Shown piece by piece: positions 35,840-44,635 of a DNA stretch of 54,868 bases. The position numbers were made by a program, and so were the translations under genes. The DNA lies in the NCBI RefSeq assembly GCF_014879935.1, contig NZ_JACSRD010000218.1, positions 1 to 54,868 of the forward strand. The letters are read 5' to 3'. The stretch is from Prosthecobacter sp. Lineage in GTDB: Bacteria; Verrucomicrobiota; Verrucomicrobiia; Verrucomicrobiales; Verrucomicrobiaceae. The notes below the pieces were generated by a model that was not told the DNA's origin, ran no database searches, and saw only the letters and a program-made list of their open reading frames with translations. Position 1 is the first letter of the stretch. Each line of letters starts with the position of its first letter.

Positions 35840-36424
35840 ATGCTCCACCGTTTCCTCTCCTTCCTCGCGCTTGCTTTGATCACCACCGCCGCGCACGCGG
35901 AGCAGTTTGTGCTCTTTGATGTGACATTCACCTTCACGCAGGAGGACGCGCTGAACTCGAAGCCCAGCCAGTCGCACTACTACCTCAAAGACGACCGCCT
36001 GAATCCGCAGCGTCCGAAGGATTGGACGGCGCCGGTCGATTACCGCAATGGCACGGTGCATCTGCGCCTCGAAGTGCTCGAAAAACCGGCGGGCGACCAG
36101 CCCACGTCGTGGAGCGTGTGCTACATCCCCTACAAAGGCCAAAACCACGGCTACGGCTGCATCGGCACGGGGCCATATTCAAAGACAGGCGTGATCGAGA
36201 AGGATCTCGACATGACGACGTTCTGGCAGACCAACGACATCCTCTGGAATCAGGGCATCAAGGAGATGCACCTCGTCCTCAAAGACGACAAAAATCTCCA
36301 CGCCCACAAGCGACCCGATCCCGAGAAGTTCTTCCCGACGAAGGTGCGAATGACGCTGATCCAGGTGTCGAAGGGTGCGAAGTATGATCCGAAGCTCGTG
36401 CCCGGACTGACCGCCGCGAAGTGA
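35840..36424 (+). CDS. Hypothetical secreted protein
   Basis: The product (194 aa from ATG 35840) has a signal peptide (MLHRFLSFLALALITTAAHA) and a mature domain of about 175 residues. The latter contains FVLFDVTFTFTQEDALNSK, SHYYLKDDRLNPQRPKDWT, VCYIPYKGQNHGYGCIGTGP and MHLVLKDDKNLHAHKRPDP. It looks like a beta-sandwich with a single Cys pair (Cys in WSVCYIP and YGCIG), perhaps a carbohydrate-binding fold, but I do not recognise a family. It stands between McrC and the radical SAM gene on the same strand, with its own signal peptide and no obvious functional link to either. Confidence 0.78.
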   Translation: MLHRFLSFLALALITTAAHAEQFVLFDVTFTFTQEDALNSKPSQSHYYLKDDRLNPQRPKDWTAPVDYRNGTVHLRLEVLEKPAGDQPTSWSVCYIPYKGQNHGYGCIGTGPYSKTGVIEKDLDMTTFWQTNDILWNQGIKEMHLVLKDDKNLHAHKRPDPEKFFPTKVRMTLIQVSKGAKYDPKLVPGLTAAK

Positions 36425-36486
36425 GGGAAAAACCTGCGCTCCAGGCATGACGAACGGCGTATTTCAGGCACTGTTCGGACGAACTC

Positions 36487-37794
36487 ATGGGCCTGACGCG
36501 CAAACTCGAAATCCTGGCCGACGCGGCGAAGTATGACGCGTCCTGCGCCAGCTCCGGCGCGGCACGGAAGGACTCGCGAGATGGGAAGGGCATCGGCTCC
36601 ACGGGCGGCATGGGCATCTGCCACAGCTACACGCCGGACGGGCGCTGCGTGTCGCTGCTGAAGGTGCTGCTCACCAACGCCTGCCTCTACGACTGCCATT
36701 ACTGCATCAACCGCCGCTCCAGCAATGTGCAGCGGGCACGCTTCACACCCGAGGAGGTCGTGCAGCTCACGCTCGACTTCTACAAGCGCAACTACATCGA
36801 GGGCCTCTTCCTCAGCAGCGGCATCGTGCGCAGCGCGGACCACACCATGGAGCAGGTCATCGAGGTCGCGCGGCAGCTCCGCGAGGTGCATCACTTCCGC
36901 GGCTACATCCATCTCAAAACCATCCCCGAGGCCTCGCAGGCGCTCATCGACAAGGCCGGACGCTACGCCGACCGCATCAGCATCAACATCGAGCTGCCCT
37001 CGCAGCAGAGCCTCGACCGCCTCGCGCCGGAAAAGAATCTCACGAACACGAAGCAGGCCATGCATGGCATCCGCCAGCGCATCGACGAAAGCGTGGAGGC
37101 CAAAAAAGCCGCGCGACAAATCGTGAACCGCCCACGCGTCAAAGCGCCCCCCTTTGCCACCGGCCAGAGCACGCAGATGATCGTCGGCGCGGACGACAGC
37201 AGCGACGCGCTCGTGCTGCATCGCGCCGATGAACTGTATCGCGATGTGCGCTTGCGTCGCGTTTACTACAGCGGCTTCAGCCCCATCCCGGAGCCCAGCG
37301 TGCTGCTGCCCATCAAGCCGCCGCCGCTCGTGCGCGAGCATCGTTTGTATCAGGCCGACTGGCTCCTGCGCTTCTACGGCTTCGATGTCGGCGAGTTGCT
37401 GCCCAAAGAAGAGCCGAACCTCGATCTCGACCTCGATCCGAAACTCGCCTGGGCCTTGCGAAACCGCGCCGTCTTCCCCGTGGACATCAATCGCGCCCCA
37501 CAAGAGCTGCTCTGGCGCATCCCCGGCCTCGGCACCGTGAATGTCGCCCGCATCCTCGCCGCGCGACGCTGGTCACGCCTCACCCTCGCCGATCTCCAGC
37601 GCATGCGCGTGAACCTCAAAAAGGTCATGCCCTTCATCCTCGCCGCCGATCACCGCCCGCGCATCGCCCTGCTCGAAAGCACCAACCTCCGCCAACACTT
37701 CCTCCCCGGCCCCCGCCAGCTCGAACTCAACTTCAACGCTCCACCTCCGACGACGCCTGCGGATGCCGCGATGGCACTCAGCGGTCAGATTTGA
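36487..37794 (+). CDS. Radical SAM protein, putative DNA modification/repair
   Basis: The product (435 aa) belongs to the radical SAM family annotated as putative DNA modification/repair protein, found with UDG-like or DUF4130 partners. The [4Fe-4S] motif is CLYDCHYC (Cys66, Cys70, Cys73). An upstream segment, STGGMGICHSYTPDGRC, is characteristic of the group. The C-terminus has a helix-hairpin-helix (NRAPQELLWRIPGLGTVNVA), which supports DNA binding. The start ATG 36487 gives the normal MGLTRKLEILADAAKYDASC N-terminus. The DUF4130 partner gene lies about 175 bases downstream on the same strand, beyond a palindromic repeat. Confidence 0.9.
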   Translation: MGLTRKLEILADAAKYDASCASSGAARKDSRDGKGIGSTGGMGICHSYTPDGRCVSLLKVLLTNACLYDCHYCINRRSSNVQRARFTPEEVVQLTLDFYKRNYIEGLFLSSGIVRSADHTMEQVIEVARQLREVHHFRGYIHLKTIPEASQALIDKAGRYADRISINIELPSQQSLDRLAPEKNLTNTKQAMHGIRQRIDESVEAKKAARQIVNRPRVKAPPFATGQSTQMIVGADDSSDALVLHRADELYRDVRLRRVYYSGFSPIPEPSVLLPIKPPPLVREHRLYQADWLLRFYGFDVGELLPKEEPNLDLDLDPKLAWALRNRAVFPVDINRAPQELLWRIPGLGTVNVARILAARRWSRLTLADLQRMRVNLKKVMPFILAADHRPRIALLESTNLRQHFLPGPRQLELNFNAPPPTTPADAAMALSGQI

Positions 37795-37821
37795 CACATG
37801 CAAACCATCATCATGAACCGT

Positions 37822-37900
37822 GATCTCCCACAGATTCAGGAAGGCCAGCAGATTATCTTCATAATTCAATCTGTGGGCCTCCCTGAATCTGTGGGAGGTC
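37822..37900. repeat. Long near-perfect inverted repeat between DNA-repair genes
   Basis: Two 25-base arms (37822-37846 and 37876-37900) are reverse complements with two mismatches, separated by a 29-base loop. The arms contain CTCCCACAGATTCAGG. The loop itself has inner complementarity (ATTAT/ATAAT, AGATT/AATCT) and a third copy of the AATCTGTG word. The element has no ORF and looks like a REP/MITE-type palindrome. Confidence 0.75.
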
Positions 37901-37970
37901 ATTCTGGATTCCGAGGAGCAAGCCATGCGAGGCATGAAATCTTCTGCGTGAATCACTCAAGAGGTCCCGC

Positions 37971-38825
37971 ATGACCCACACCGCCCAAATCCACCCCACC
38001 TTCGAAGCCTGGCGCTCCAAGGCTCGAGAGCTGCTGCGGCATGGCGTGGCACCGGAAAACGTCGATTGGGTGGACGCCTCGCAAACCGCCAGTTTGCTGG
38101 CCGAAGAGCCTTCAGCGTATCAAACCGCTCCAAACAGCGCCGTGAAGGTCCCCGCCGACTTTTTGCGGCTCGCCGCCAATGTTTGCGCTCACACCGATGA
38201 GCGCCGTTTTGCCATCCTGTATCGCCTTTTGCATCGTTTGACGCTCGGCGGTGAAAAACACCTCCTCGGCATGCCATCCGACCGCGACATGCATCCGTGC
38301 AACGCGTGGGCGAAGGCCGTTAGCCGCGACATTCACAAGATGCACGCCTTCGTGCGCTTCCGCCTCGTCGGCGTGAACGAACAAAACGGCCGCGAGCAGT
38401 TCGTCGCGTGGTTTGAGCCCGAGTATCGCATCACACGGCTCGCCGCGCCGTTTTTCGAAAAACGCTTCGCCAGCATGGACTGGTCGATTTTGACCCCGGA
38501 CGAGTGCGTGAGCTGGGATGGCGAAAAACTCACCTTCATCCCCGGCATGAGTCGCCACGACGCCCCCGCCGCCGATGCCCACGACGACCTCTGGCGCACC
38601 TACTACCGCAGCATCTTCAATCCCGCGCGACTCAAAGTGCAGGCCATGCAATCCGAGATGCCGATGAAATACTGGAAAAACCTCCCCGAGGCCGAAATCA
38701 TCCACGACCTCATCGCCAGCAGCGAAACGCGCGTCCGCACCATGATCGCCACCCCCGAGCGCCCCGTGAAGCCGGTGCCCAACAACGCGTATCTGCGCAC
38801 GCTGCGGCAGAGGCAGGAATCGTGA
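37971..38825 (+). CDS. DUF4130 probable DNA metabolism protein
   Basis: The product (284 aa) matches the DUF4130 family, often annotated as probable DNA metabolism protein and frequently fused to or neighbouring a uracil-DNA glycosylase-like (UdgX-type) domain. Visible family features are LLHRLTLGGEKHLLGMPSDRD, AVSRDIHKMHAFVRFRLVG, FVAWFEPEYRITRLAAPFF and MDWSILTPDECVSWDG, and the end MPMKYWKNLPEAEIIHDLI. No glycosylase domain is present in this protein or in the window, so this is a stand-alone version. The radical SAM gene upstream is its usual partner. The joint function is presumably DNA repair or base modification. Confidence 0.85.
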   Translation: MTHTAQIHPTFEAWRSKARELLRHGVAPENVDWVDASQTASLLAEEPSAYQTAPNSAVKVPADFLRLAANVCAHTDERRFAILYRLLHRLTLGGEKHLLGMPSDRDMHPCNAWAKAVSRDIHKMHAFVRFRLVGVNEQNGREQFVAWFEPEYRITRLAAPFFEKRFASMDWSILTPDECVSWDGEKLTFIPGMSRHDAPAADAHDDLWRTYYRSIFNPARLKVQAMQSEMPMKYWKNLPEAEIIHDLIASSETRVRTMIATPERPVKPVPNNAYLRTLRQRQES

Positions 38826-38851
38826 GGCCTGACGCGTATGGATTCATCGCC

Positions 38852-40027
38852 ATGAATCCTTCCCTCCTCACGCGTCGGCGTTTGTTGCTCACCAGTGCCG
38901 GATTTGCTGTCACACATGCCGCGCAGGCCGCATCAACGCGTAAAGCCGCCATCATCGGCCACACCGGCGCGGGCGATTACGGCCACGGCATCGAGCGCGT
39001 GTTTCAAAACATGAGCGATGTCAGCGTCGCAGCGGTGGCAGACCCGCATGAAGGCGGACGCGCGAAAGCGCAGGCCGCGAGTGGTGCCGCGAAGGGCTAT
39101 GCGGACTATCGCGAGATGCTGGCGAAGGAAAAACCGGAGCTCGTGGCCATCGGGCCGCGCTGGGCCACGGAACATCATGCGATGGCGATGGCCGCGCTGG
39201 AGTCTGATGCGCATTTGTATCTCGAAAAGCCCTTCACCATCACCTTGGCGGAGGCGGATGACATCGTGGGCCTCGCGAAGAAGAACCATCTGCGCGTCGC
39301 CGTGGCGCATGTCACACGCATGGCTCCCGCAGTGCGGCGATTGGAGAAAGCGCTGCGTGAGGGACTCATCGGCGACCTCCTCGAAATCCACACCGTCGGC
39401 AAAATGGGCGACCGCGCCGGCGGTCAGGACATGATGGTGCTCGGTTTGCATGTCTTTGACCTCGCGCGGCTCTTCGCGGGCGATGTGAAGTGGTGTCAGG
39501 CGTGCATACAGCACCAAGGAAAGCCCGCGACGCTTGCTGCGGCGAAGGAATCGCCTTCCGACAAAGTCGGGCCGGTCGTTGGTGACGACATCTTCGCTCA
39601 TTTCGCGATGGAATCGGGCGTGAACGTCACCTTTCGCAGTCGCGTGGGCTTGGAAAAGGCCGCGGGGCCGTTCGGGATGGAGATCATCGGCACGAAAGGC
39701 ATCGTGCGGCTGAATTCGGGCTTCGCGCCCGGCATTTCGTTGCTGAAGGAGCCGAATCGAAGCGCCACCACGCGCGTGGAAAACTGGCAGGACTGGGGTG
39801 GTGAAAATGAAGTCACCTTTGAAGGCCTCAGCGGCTACGATGCTTCCCATCGACGTGTCGTGCGCGATTGGTTGCAGGCGATTGCAGAGAATCGCGAGCC
39901 GCTGGGCTCCGGCGAACGCGCGATGAAAGCCATCGAGATGGCGCATGGCGTGTTTCAGGCCGGAATCGAAGGCAAACGCGTCGAATTCCCGCTCGTGAAG
40001 CGCACGCATCCGTTGATCGCGGCTTGA
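38852..40027 (+). CDS. Gfo/Idh/MocA-family oxidoreductase, Tat-exported
   Basis: The product (391 aa from ATG 38852) has a twin-arginine signal (LLTRRRLLLTSAGFAVTHAAQA). It then has a Rossmann domain (KAAIIGHTGAGDYGHGIERVF; a variant GxGxxG) with VAAVADPHEGGRAKA and the conserved EKPFTITLAEADDIV lysine region of the family, and a C-terminal alpha/beta domain. Periplasmic Gfo/Idh/MocA proteins are abundant in PVC bacteria and are probably sugar oxidoreductases or hydro-lyases. The cofactor-binding loop is altered from the cytoplasmic consensus, so NAD(P) use is not certain. Confidence 0.87.
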   Translation: MNPSLLTRRRLLLTSAGFAVTHAAQAASTRKAAIIGHTGAGDYGHGIERVFQNMSDVSVAAVADPHEGGRAKAQAASGAAKGYADYREMLAKEKPELVAIGPRWATEHHAMAMAALESDAHLYLEKPFTITLAEADDIVGLAKKNHLRVAVAHVTRMAPAVRRLEKALREGLIGDLLEIHTVGKMGDRAGGQDMMVLGLHVFDLARLFAGDVKWCQACIQHQGKPATLAAAKESPSDKVGPVVGDDIFAHFAMESGVNVTFRSRVGLEKAAGPFGMEIIGTKGIVRLNSGFAPGISLLKEPNRSATTRVENWQDWGGENEVTFEGLSGYDASHRRVVRDWLQAIAENREPLGSGERAMKAIEMAHGVFQAGIEGKRVEFPLVKRTHPLIAA

Positions 40028-40028
40028 A

Positions 40029-40880
40029 TCAGCGCGCAGCGAGCCATTCGATGCGTCGGCGCAGTTTGTCCTGCCGATCCGCGTTCGGATTCGGATACAA
40101 AAACGGATACCAGGCTGTGATGACGGCTGCGCGGGCCACGAGGCACTGTTGCAGCGCGATTTCATCCACGGGGCCGTAAGCCTCGCGGATCGCGGACACG
40201 GTGGCGTGGTCTTCATCGAGGATCAGCGCGTTCCAGATGATCGAGGCCACATCCCACTCCACCGGCCCTGCAAAAGTGTCCTCCCAATCGGTCCAAAGCA
40301 GCCCACGCGTCGTGTTCATGAGGTTTCCGGCATGCGCATCGCCATGCAGCGGCTGCTGCGGATACGCGGCGAGCACTTCGAGCGAGGTTTGCAGGTGTTG
40401 GCGCAGCATTTCCTGCGTGGAGGCCTCAAACAGGCTGCGATCGTTCAAAATGGCCACGCTCTCCGAAATGATCGCGAGCCGCGGAAGCGGCTGCGGGAAG
40501 GTTTTCATCACTTCGTGGCATTTTCGCAGTGTGAGGCCGATTTCGCGAGGATCTGGCTCCAAATCGATGCGCGTGACGAATTCCCAAAAATTGATCGGAT
40601 AGCCGAGATGCTCGTGTGGACCGGGCGGGAGGCCGGAATGCAGCGGAATGACCGGCGCGCCGTTTTGCGTGAGATGCAGCGCGATGGCGTTTTCACGCGC
40701 AAACCAATCCGTGCCCTGTCGTGGGCCATCGCGATCCTGCACGACTCGCGCGACGAGCGTGTCAGTGAGCCGCAACACGAGCGTGCTGCCGTTTTGCAGA
40801 ATGTCGCAGCGGTCTGGCGTGATGCCGTGCGCGAGCGCGGTTTCACGGGCGGCGCGGATGGCGAGTTCAGTGGTGTGCAT
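40029..40880 (-). CDS. Aminoglycoside-phosphotransferase-like (APH) kinase
   Basis: The product (283 aa) has the APH/choline-kinase fold. The catalytic loop is QPLHGDAHAGNLMNT and the metal-binding segment LLWTDWEDTFAGPVEWDVAS has WED where many members carry DxD/DFE. The N-lobe has TLVLRLTDTLVARVVQD with the expected strand pattern. Such kinases phosphorylate small molecules, not only antibiotics; no resistance role is implied here. It lies 15 bases downstream of trmO on the same strand and is probably co-transcribed. Confidence 0.85.
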   Translation of the reverse strand: MHTTELAIRAARETALAHGITPDRCDILQNGSTLVLRLTDTLVARVVQDRDGPRQGTDWFARENAIALHLTQNGAPVIPLHSGLPPGPHEHLGYPINFWEFVTRIDLEPDPREIGLTLRKCHEVMKTFPQPLPRLAIISESVAILNDRSLFEASTQEMLRQHLQTSLEVLAAYPQQPLHGDAHAGNLMNTTRGLLWTDWEDTFAGPVEWDVASIIWNALILDEDHATVSAIREAYGPVDEIALQQCLVARAAVITAWYPFLYPNPNADRQDKLRRRIEWLAAR

Positions 40881-40895
40881 GCGCCGAGATGGCCG

Positions 40896-41570
40896 TTACC
40901 CGACGAGTTCGCAACTCCGCACACGCGCGCCATCCTCACGAGCGATCCATTTCACGCGCCAGCCGGCGATTTCGGTCGCGTAGAGACGGTCGGATTCGTC
41001 GTGATAGGCCGGTTGCGGCTGCTGGGCCAGCGATTGGTCGATGATGAGCTTCACGTCGTCAGGAACAGCGCCTTCACATTCCCACACCACCGGAACCGGC
41101 GGCGGCGGCACGTGGGCGAAGCTGCTGCGGGCGTCTGGCACCGAATCGGCGTAGCGCACGTAAGGCTTGATGTCGAAAACGGGCGTGCCATCGACCAGAT
41201 CGACACCGGAAACGAAGAGGCGCGGAGATTGGTCGCCTTCGAGTTCCACGCGATCCAGCTTCACCACACTCAAAGTCAGCCGGTTCGGCCGAAAGGGCGA
41301 GCGCGTGGCATACACACCGCGCTTTTCATTTCCGCCGAGCTTCGGCGGCCGCACCGTGAGCGACACCGGCTCCTGCTCGACCAGGTGAAAGCGGGTGATG
41401 AGCCACAGGTGGCTGAATTCCTCAATGCCGCGCACCGCTTCCACGCGTCGGAAGGCGGGCTCGAACTCGATCACGCCCCATGCCGCCGGAACAAGGCCCG
41501 ACTGGCGCGGCACTCCGAATTTGTCGGTGTAGCAGGTGCGCAACGTGGCGATGGGCTGGATGTCGGGCAT
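40896..41570 (-). CDS. trmO: tRNA (N6-threonylcarbamoyladenosine37-N6)-methyltransferase TrmO
   Basis: The product (224 aa from ATG 41570) is a TrmO/YaeB-family enzyme that methylates t6A37 in tRNA-Thr. Recognisable parts are the N-terminal PIATLRTCYTDKFGVPRQSG, the core FSHLWLITRFHL and RGVYATRSPFRPNRLTLSVV, and the metal/SAM-region GTPVFDIKPYVRYADS. A C-terminal domain of about 75 residues follows, as in full-length members. The frame stays open to 41603, but MPDIQPIATL is the natural start. It is transcribed away from the secreted-protein gene at 41668 and towards the APH-like gene. Confidence 0.93.
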   Translation of the reverse strand: MPDIQPIATLRTCYTDKFGVPRQSGLVPAAWGVIEFEPAFRRVEAVRGIEEFSHLWLITRFHLVEQEPVSLTVRPPKLGGNEKRGVYATRSPFRPNRLTLSVVKLDRVELEGDQSPRLFVSGVDLVDGTPVFDIKPYVRYADSVPDARSSFAHVPPPPVPVVWECEGAVPDDVKLIIDQSLAQQPQPAYHDESDRLYATEIAGWRVKWIAREDGARVRSCELVG

Positions 41571-41667
41571 GCGGCAACTACGATGGACGTCGCATCGCGG
41601 CAAGCGCGTGATCGTCCGCAGGCGAAAGCGTTTGCGTGGATGGGTGGCTCGATTGCATCATCCAGCG

Positions 41668-42993
41668 ATGCGTCTTGTCCTCCCATTTCTCGCCCTGAGC
41701 CTGTGTTCGAATCTGCTGCATGCGGAGCGCATGAGCTGGCTGGAGAACGACCGCATCAAGCTCGGCGTCGATCTCGATCTCGGTGGTGCGATCACCTTTC
41801 TCGCGGAAAAAAAGGATGGCGCGAATGTGATCAACAACTTCGACCTCGGCCGGCAGGTGCAGCTCTCGTTTTTCTCCGGCCCGGTGCCGTTTGAAGCGAA
41901 CGGGCAGAAGCCGGCGGAGCATTGGAGGCACATTGGCTGGAATCCGATTCAGACAGGCGATGATTTCAAGAACGCCAGCCGAATCATTGCGCATGAGAAC
42001 GATGGCAAGCTACTGCACGTGGCCTGCATCCCGTTGCAGTGGCCGCTCAACAACGTGCCGGGTGAATGCACCTTTGATTCCTGGCTGGAGCTCGATGGCC
42101 CTGTGGTGAAGGCGCGTGCGCGTATCACGAACACACGTTCCGATCACACGCAGTATCCAGCGCGTCTGCAGGAACTGCCCGCAGTGTATGCGAACGCGTC
42201 GTTTCATCGCGTGGTGAGCTATCAGGGCGCGAAACCTTTCTCGAATGATGCGGTGACTCCGGTGCCGAAGCCACAGGGAAAACACCCGTGGTCGTTCTGG
42301 CCAGGAACGGAAGGCTGGGCGGCGTTGGTGGATGAGAAAGACTACGGGCTGGGCCTGATCACGCCTGGTCGTGTGCATTTCAGCGGCGGATTTGCGGGTC
42401 AGCCTGGGCCGAATGACACGCATGGCAACAGCACGGGCTATCTCGCCGGGCAGGGGCAGGAGATTCTCGACCACAACATCGCCTATGAGTTTCGTTACGA
42501 GCTCGTGCTGGGATCGCTCGATGAGATCCGTGCGAGGGCCGCTCATTGGAAGCCGACGCATCCGCCCGTGTGGCGTTTTGAGCAGGATCGGCAGGGCTGG
42601 CACTACCAAAACGTCACAGACAGCGGCTGGCCGGTGAAGGATCACCTGCACCCGCGATTCGAGCAGGACGATCCGCAGCTCGTGAGCCCGCAAGCCTTCT
42701 GGCAGGCCGAGGCTGCGCCGTATCTCGTGATCGAAGCCGCTTTTCACACGATGCAAAAACAGGCCACGATCATGTGGCAGCCGCATGAAGGGCGGGGCTT
42801 TTCAGGCGAAGGCCTGATCGCGTTCCCCATCGTGGGAGATGGCGAGTTTCACCGGCATGTCATTCATCTCGGCGCGCATCCGAAGTATCGTGGCGGCATG
42901 CTTCGTCTGCGGATCGACCCCGTGGGGCAGGCTGAGTCGGGCGCGTGGATGAAGCTGCGCGCCGTAAAGCTGACCGCATCGCCGGAAAAATGA
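41668..42993 (+). CDS. Secreted protein with galactose-mutarotase-like beta-sandwich features
   Basis: The product (441 aa from ATG 41668) has a signal peptide (MRLVLPFLALSLCSNLLHA). The mature N-terminus, LENDRIKLGVDLDLGGAITFLAEK, and the pattern following it resemble glycoside-binding galactose-mutarotase-like supersandwiches. The C-terminal third (WRFEQDRQGWHYQNVTDSG ... HRHVIHLGAHPKYRGGMLR) resembles a jelly-roll carbohydrate-binding module. No catalytic residues can be assigned. A role in polysaccharide binding or metabolism in the periplasm fits the surrounding secreted genes. It converges on pyrC across a short gap. Confidence 0.72.
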   Translation: MRLVLPFLALSLCSNLLHAERMSWLENDRIKLGVDLDLGGAITFLAEKKDGANVINNFDLGRQVQLSFFSGPVPFEANGQKPAEHWRHIGWNPIQTGDDFKNASRIIAHENDGKLLHVACIPLQWPLNNVPGECTFDSWLELDGPVVKARARITNTRSDHTQYPARLQELPAVYANASFHRVVSYQGAKPFSNDAVTPVPKPQGKHPWSFWPGTEGWAALVDEKDYGLGLITPGRVHFSGGFAGQPGPNDTHGNSTGYLAGQGQEILDHNIAYEFRYELVLGSLDEIRARAAHWKPTHPPVWRFEQDRQGWHYQNVTDSGWPVKDHLHPRFEQDDPQLVSPQAFWQAEAAPYLVIEAAFHTMQKQATIMWQPHEGRGFSGEGLIAFPIVGDGEFHRHVIHLGAHPKYRGGMLRLRIDPVGQAESGAWMKLRAVKLTASPEK

Positions 42994-43006
42994 GACCGCG
43001 TGGTTT

Positions 43007-44101
43007 TCAGCCGGCGATCCGCCATATCAGCTCCAGGTTCAAACCGACGGGCAGGGGAGTGACCGGACCGGCTGGTGTTTCGAGCACGGCGGCCTGCGAC
43101 GATGATTTCTCCATCTGGAACTGCTGTTGCGAGGCCGGGAAACCGTAGAACTCAGGTCCGTTGAGGCAGAGAAAACGTTTGAAGGCCTCCTGGCCGTCTG
43201 CAGAGGCCAGATCGATGCCCGCCTGCTCAAAAGCCATCGCGTAAAGCTGCGGGGCGCAGCCACCGGTGAAGCAACCGGCCGCGCAACCGCAGGTGGTGGC
43301 CTTGGTCGTGTGGGGGGCGCTGTCCGTGCCTGCGAAGAATTTGCGCTGGCCTTCCTCCATCGCCGCCTGTCTCAGGGCCATGCGGTCGTCCTCGAATTTC
43401 ACCACTGGCAGGCAGTAGAGATGGTATTTCAGCCCCTGGATCAGATGTCCGATGGTGTAGAGCAGGTGCTGCGGCGTGATCGTAGCGCCCACATGCCCCG
43501 GCGCGGCTGCGACGAACTCCGCCGCCGTGCGCGTGGTGATGTGCTCGCACACGATGCGCAGACGCGGATGCGCGGCGAGCAGGCGTGGCATGCGTTCGCG
43601 GTAAAAGTGCGTCTCCGCATTCTGATGCGCGTCCAAGTAGTCCGGACCGCTCAGCGCATGCTGCTCGCCATGGATGCAGAGCACCACGCCGCACTCCTCC
43701 ATCGCCCGCAGCACCTCACCGCCGATGAGATCGATCATCGGCAGTCCGTGCTCGGCATTCGTGGTGCCATGCGGGGGGTAGTATTTGCAGGCCCGCAGCC
43801 CTCCGGAGGCCGCGCCATCACGGATCATCTCCGCCGTGGTCTGTCGCGTGAGGTAAAGAGGAACGATGAGCTGCTCGAATGCGTCCGCGCCTGCCGCTCG
43901 CAGCTCCGCCGAGTAGCTTTCGATGCTCCAGCCATCGCTTTGCGCTGGACCATTCACGCGTGACACTGGTGGCTGCGTGTTCGGCATCGCCAGAGCGCCT
44001 GCGCAACCCATGTCGAGGTGGGCTTTGACATACGAGGCCATCGCCGGGCCTTGGCGGAAGTGCGTGTGAAGATCGAACCACTTGGGAAGCGTGAGGGTCA
44101 T
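43007..44101 (-). CDS. pyrC: Dihydroorotase, PyrC type
   Basis: The product (364 aa) is a class II dihydroorotase, which cyclises N-carbamoyl-aspartate in pyrimidine synthesis. It has the metal-binding FDLHTHFRQGP, the carbamylated-lysine region GGLRACKYYPPHGTTNAEHG, CIHGEQHALSGPDYLDA, EHITTRTAAEFV and the GTDSAPHTTKATTCGCAAGC segment with the catalytic Asp and His. The length is normal. It is the last of three minus-strand genes with gaps of about 70-80 bases. carB, another pyrimidine gene, lies at the window end but is not adjacent. Confidence 0.94.
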   Translation of the reverse strand: MTLTLPKWFDLHTHFRQGPAMASYVKAHLDMGCAGALAMPNTQPPVSRVNGPAQSDGWSIESYSAELRAAGADAFEQLIVPLYLTRQTTAEMIRDGAASGGLRACKYYPPHGTTNAEHGLPMIDLIGGEVLRAMEECGVVLCIHGEQHALSGPDYLDAHQNAETHFYRERMPRLLAAHPRLRIVCEHITTRTAAEFVAAAPGHVGATITPQHLLYTIGHLIQGLKYHLYCLPVVKFEDDRMALRQAAMEEGQRKFFAGTDSAPHTTKATTCGCAAGCFTGGCAPQLYAMAFEQAGIDLASADGQEAFKRFLCLNGPEFYGFPASQQQFQMEKSSSQAAVLETPAGPVTPLPVGLNLELIWRIAG

Positions 44102-44181
44102 GGGCGTTCGTTAGCTTGAGACCGTAACCGATCAATCGCCATCTCTTGCGAACATCGTGCCCCAACCGACCGACTGTCTGC

Positions 44182-44568
44182 TCAGGATGCCGACGCGAAG
44201 TTTTTGCAGATCTCCGCATTCGCTGTGGCGATGGGGGGCACGCGCTGCATCAGGGCGGCGTAGCGCGTGGCGAAACTGCCCTCCTTCTGCCCGCCTTGCA
44301 GCAGCAGCTTTGCCTCTTGCACCAGCGCATCGGCGCGCTCGCGGGTCATGGGCGGTTTTTCTTCCATCGCCTCATCAATCACCACGATGAGCTGTGACAG
44401 CTCACGCAGCCATGCGAAGCGCTCATCGGTCATCAGCAGTTGCAGCAAGTGATTCGGCGACTGGATGACGTTGCCCTCCTTTTCATACATCGCGCGCTCC
44501 GCGAGCATGAGGATCTTGTGCAGGCTGAGGAGCTGGTTGCGAAGCTTGGGCAGAGGATGTTCGTTCAT
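44182..44568 (-). CDS. Hypothetical helical protein upstream of pyrC
   Basis: The product (128 aa from ATG 44568) looks mostly helical: LPKLRNQLLSLHKILMLAE, HLLQLLMTDERFAWLRELS, DEAMEEKPPMTRERADALV and EAKLLLQGGQ. There is no signal peptide, membrane segment or known motif. The heptad-like leucines suggest a helical bundle. It lies between the FmdB-like gene and pyrC on the same strand and is probably co-transcribed with them. I do not recognise the family. Confidence 0.68.
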   Translation of the reverse strand: MNEHPLPKLRNQLLSLHKILMLAERAMYEKEGNVIQSPNHLLQLLMTDERFAWLRELSQLIVVIDEAMEEKPPMTRERADALVQEAKLLLQGGQKEGSFATRYAALMQRVPPIATANAEICKNFASAS

Positions 44569-44635
44569 CTCGAAGGAGAGACGATTTGGCCGCTGGAAGG
44601 CCGCCTGTCGAGCACGCACGCTGAAAAGAACTGCC

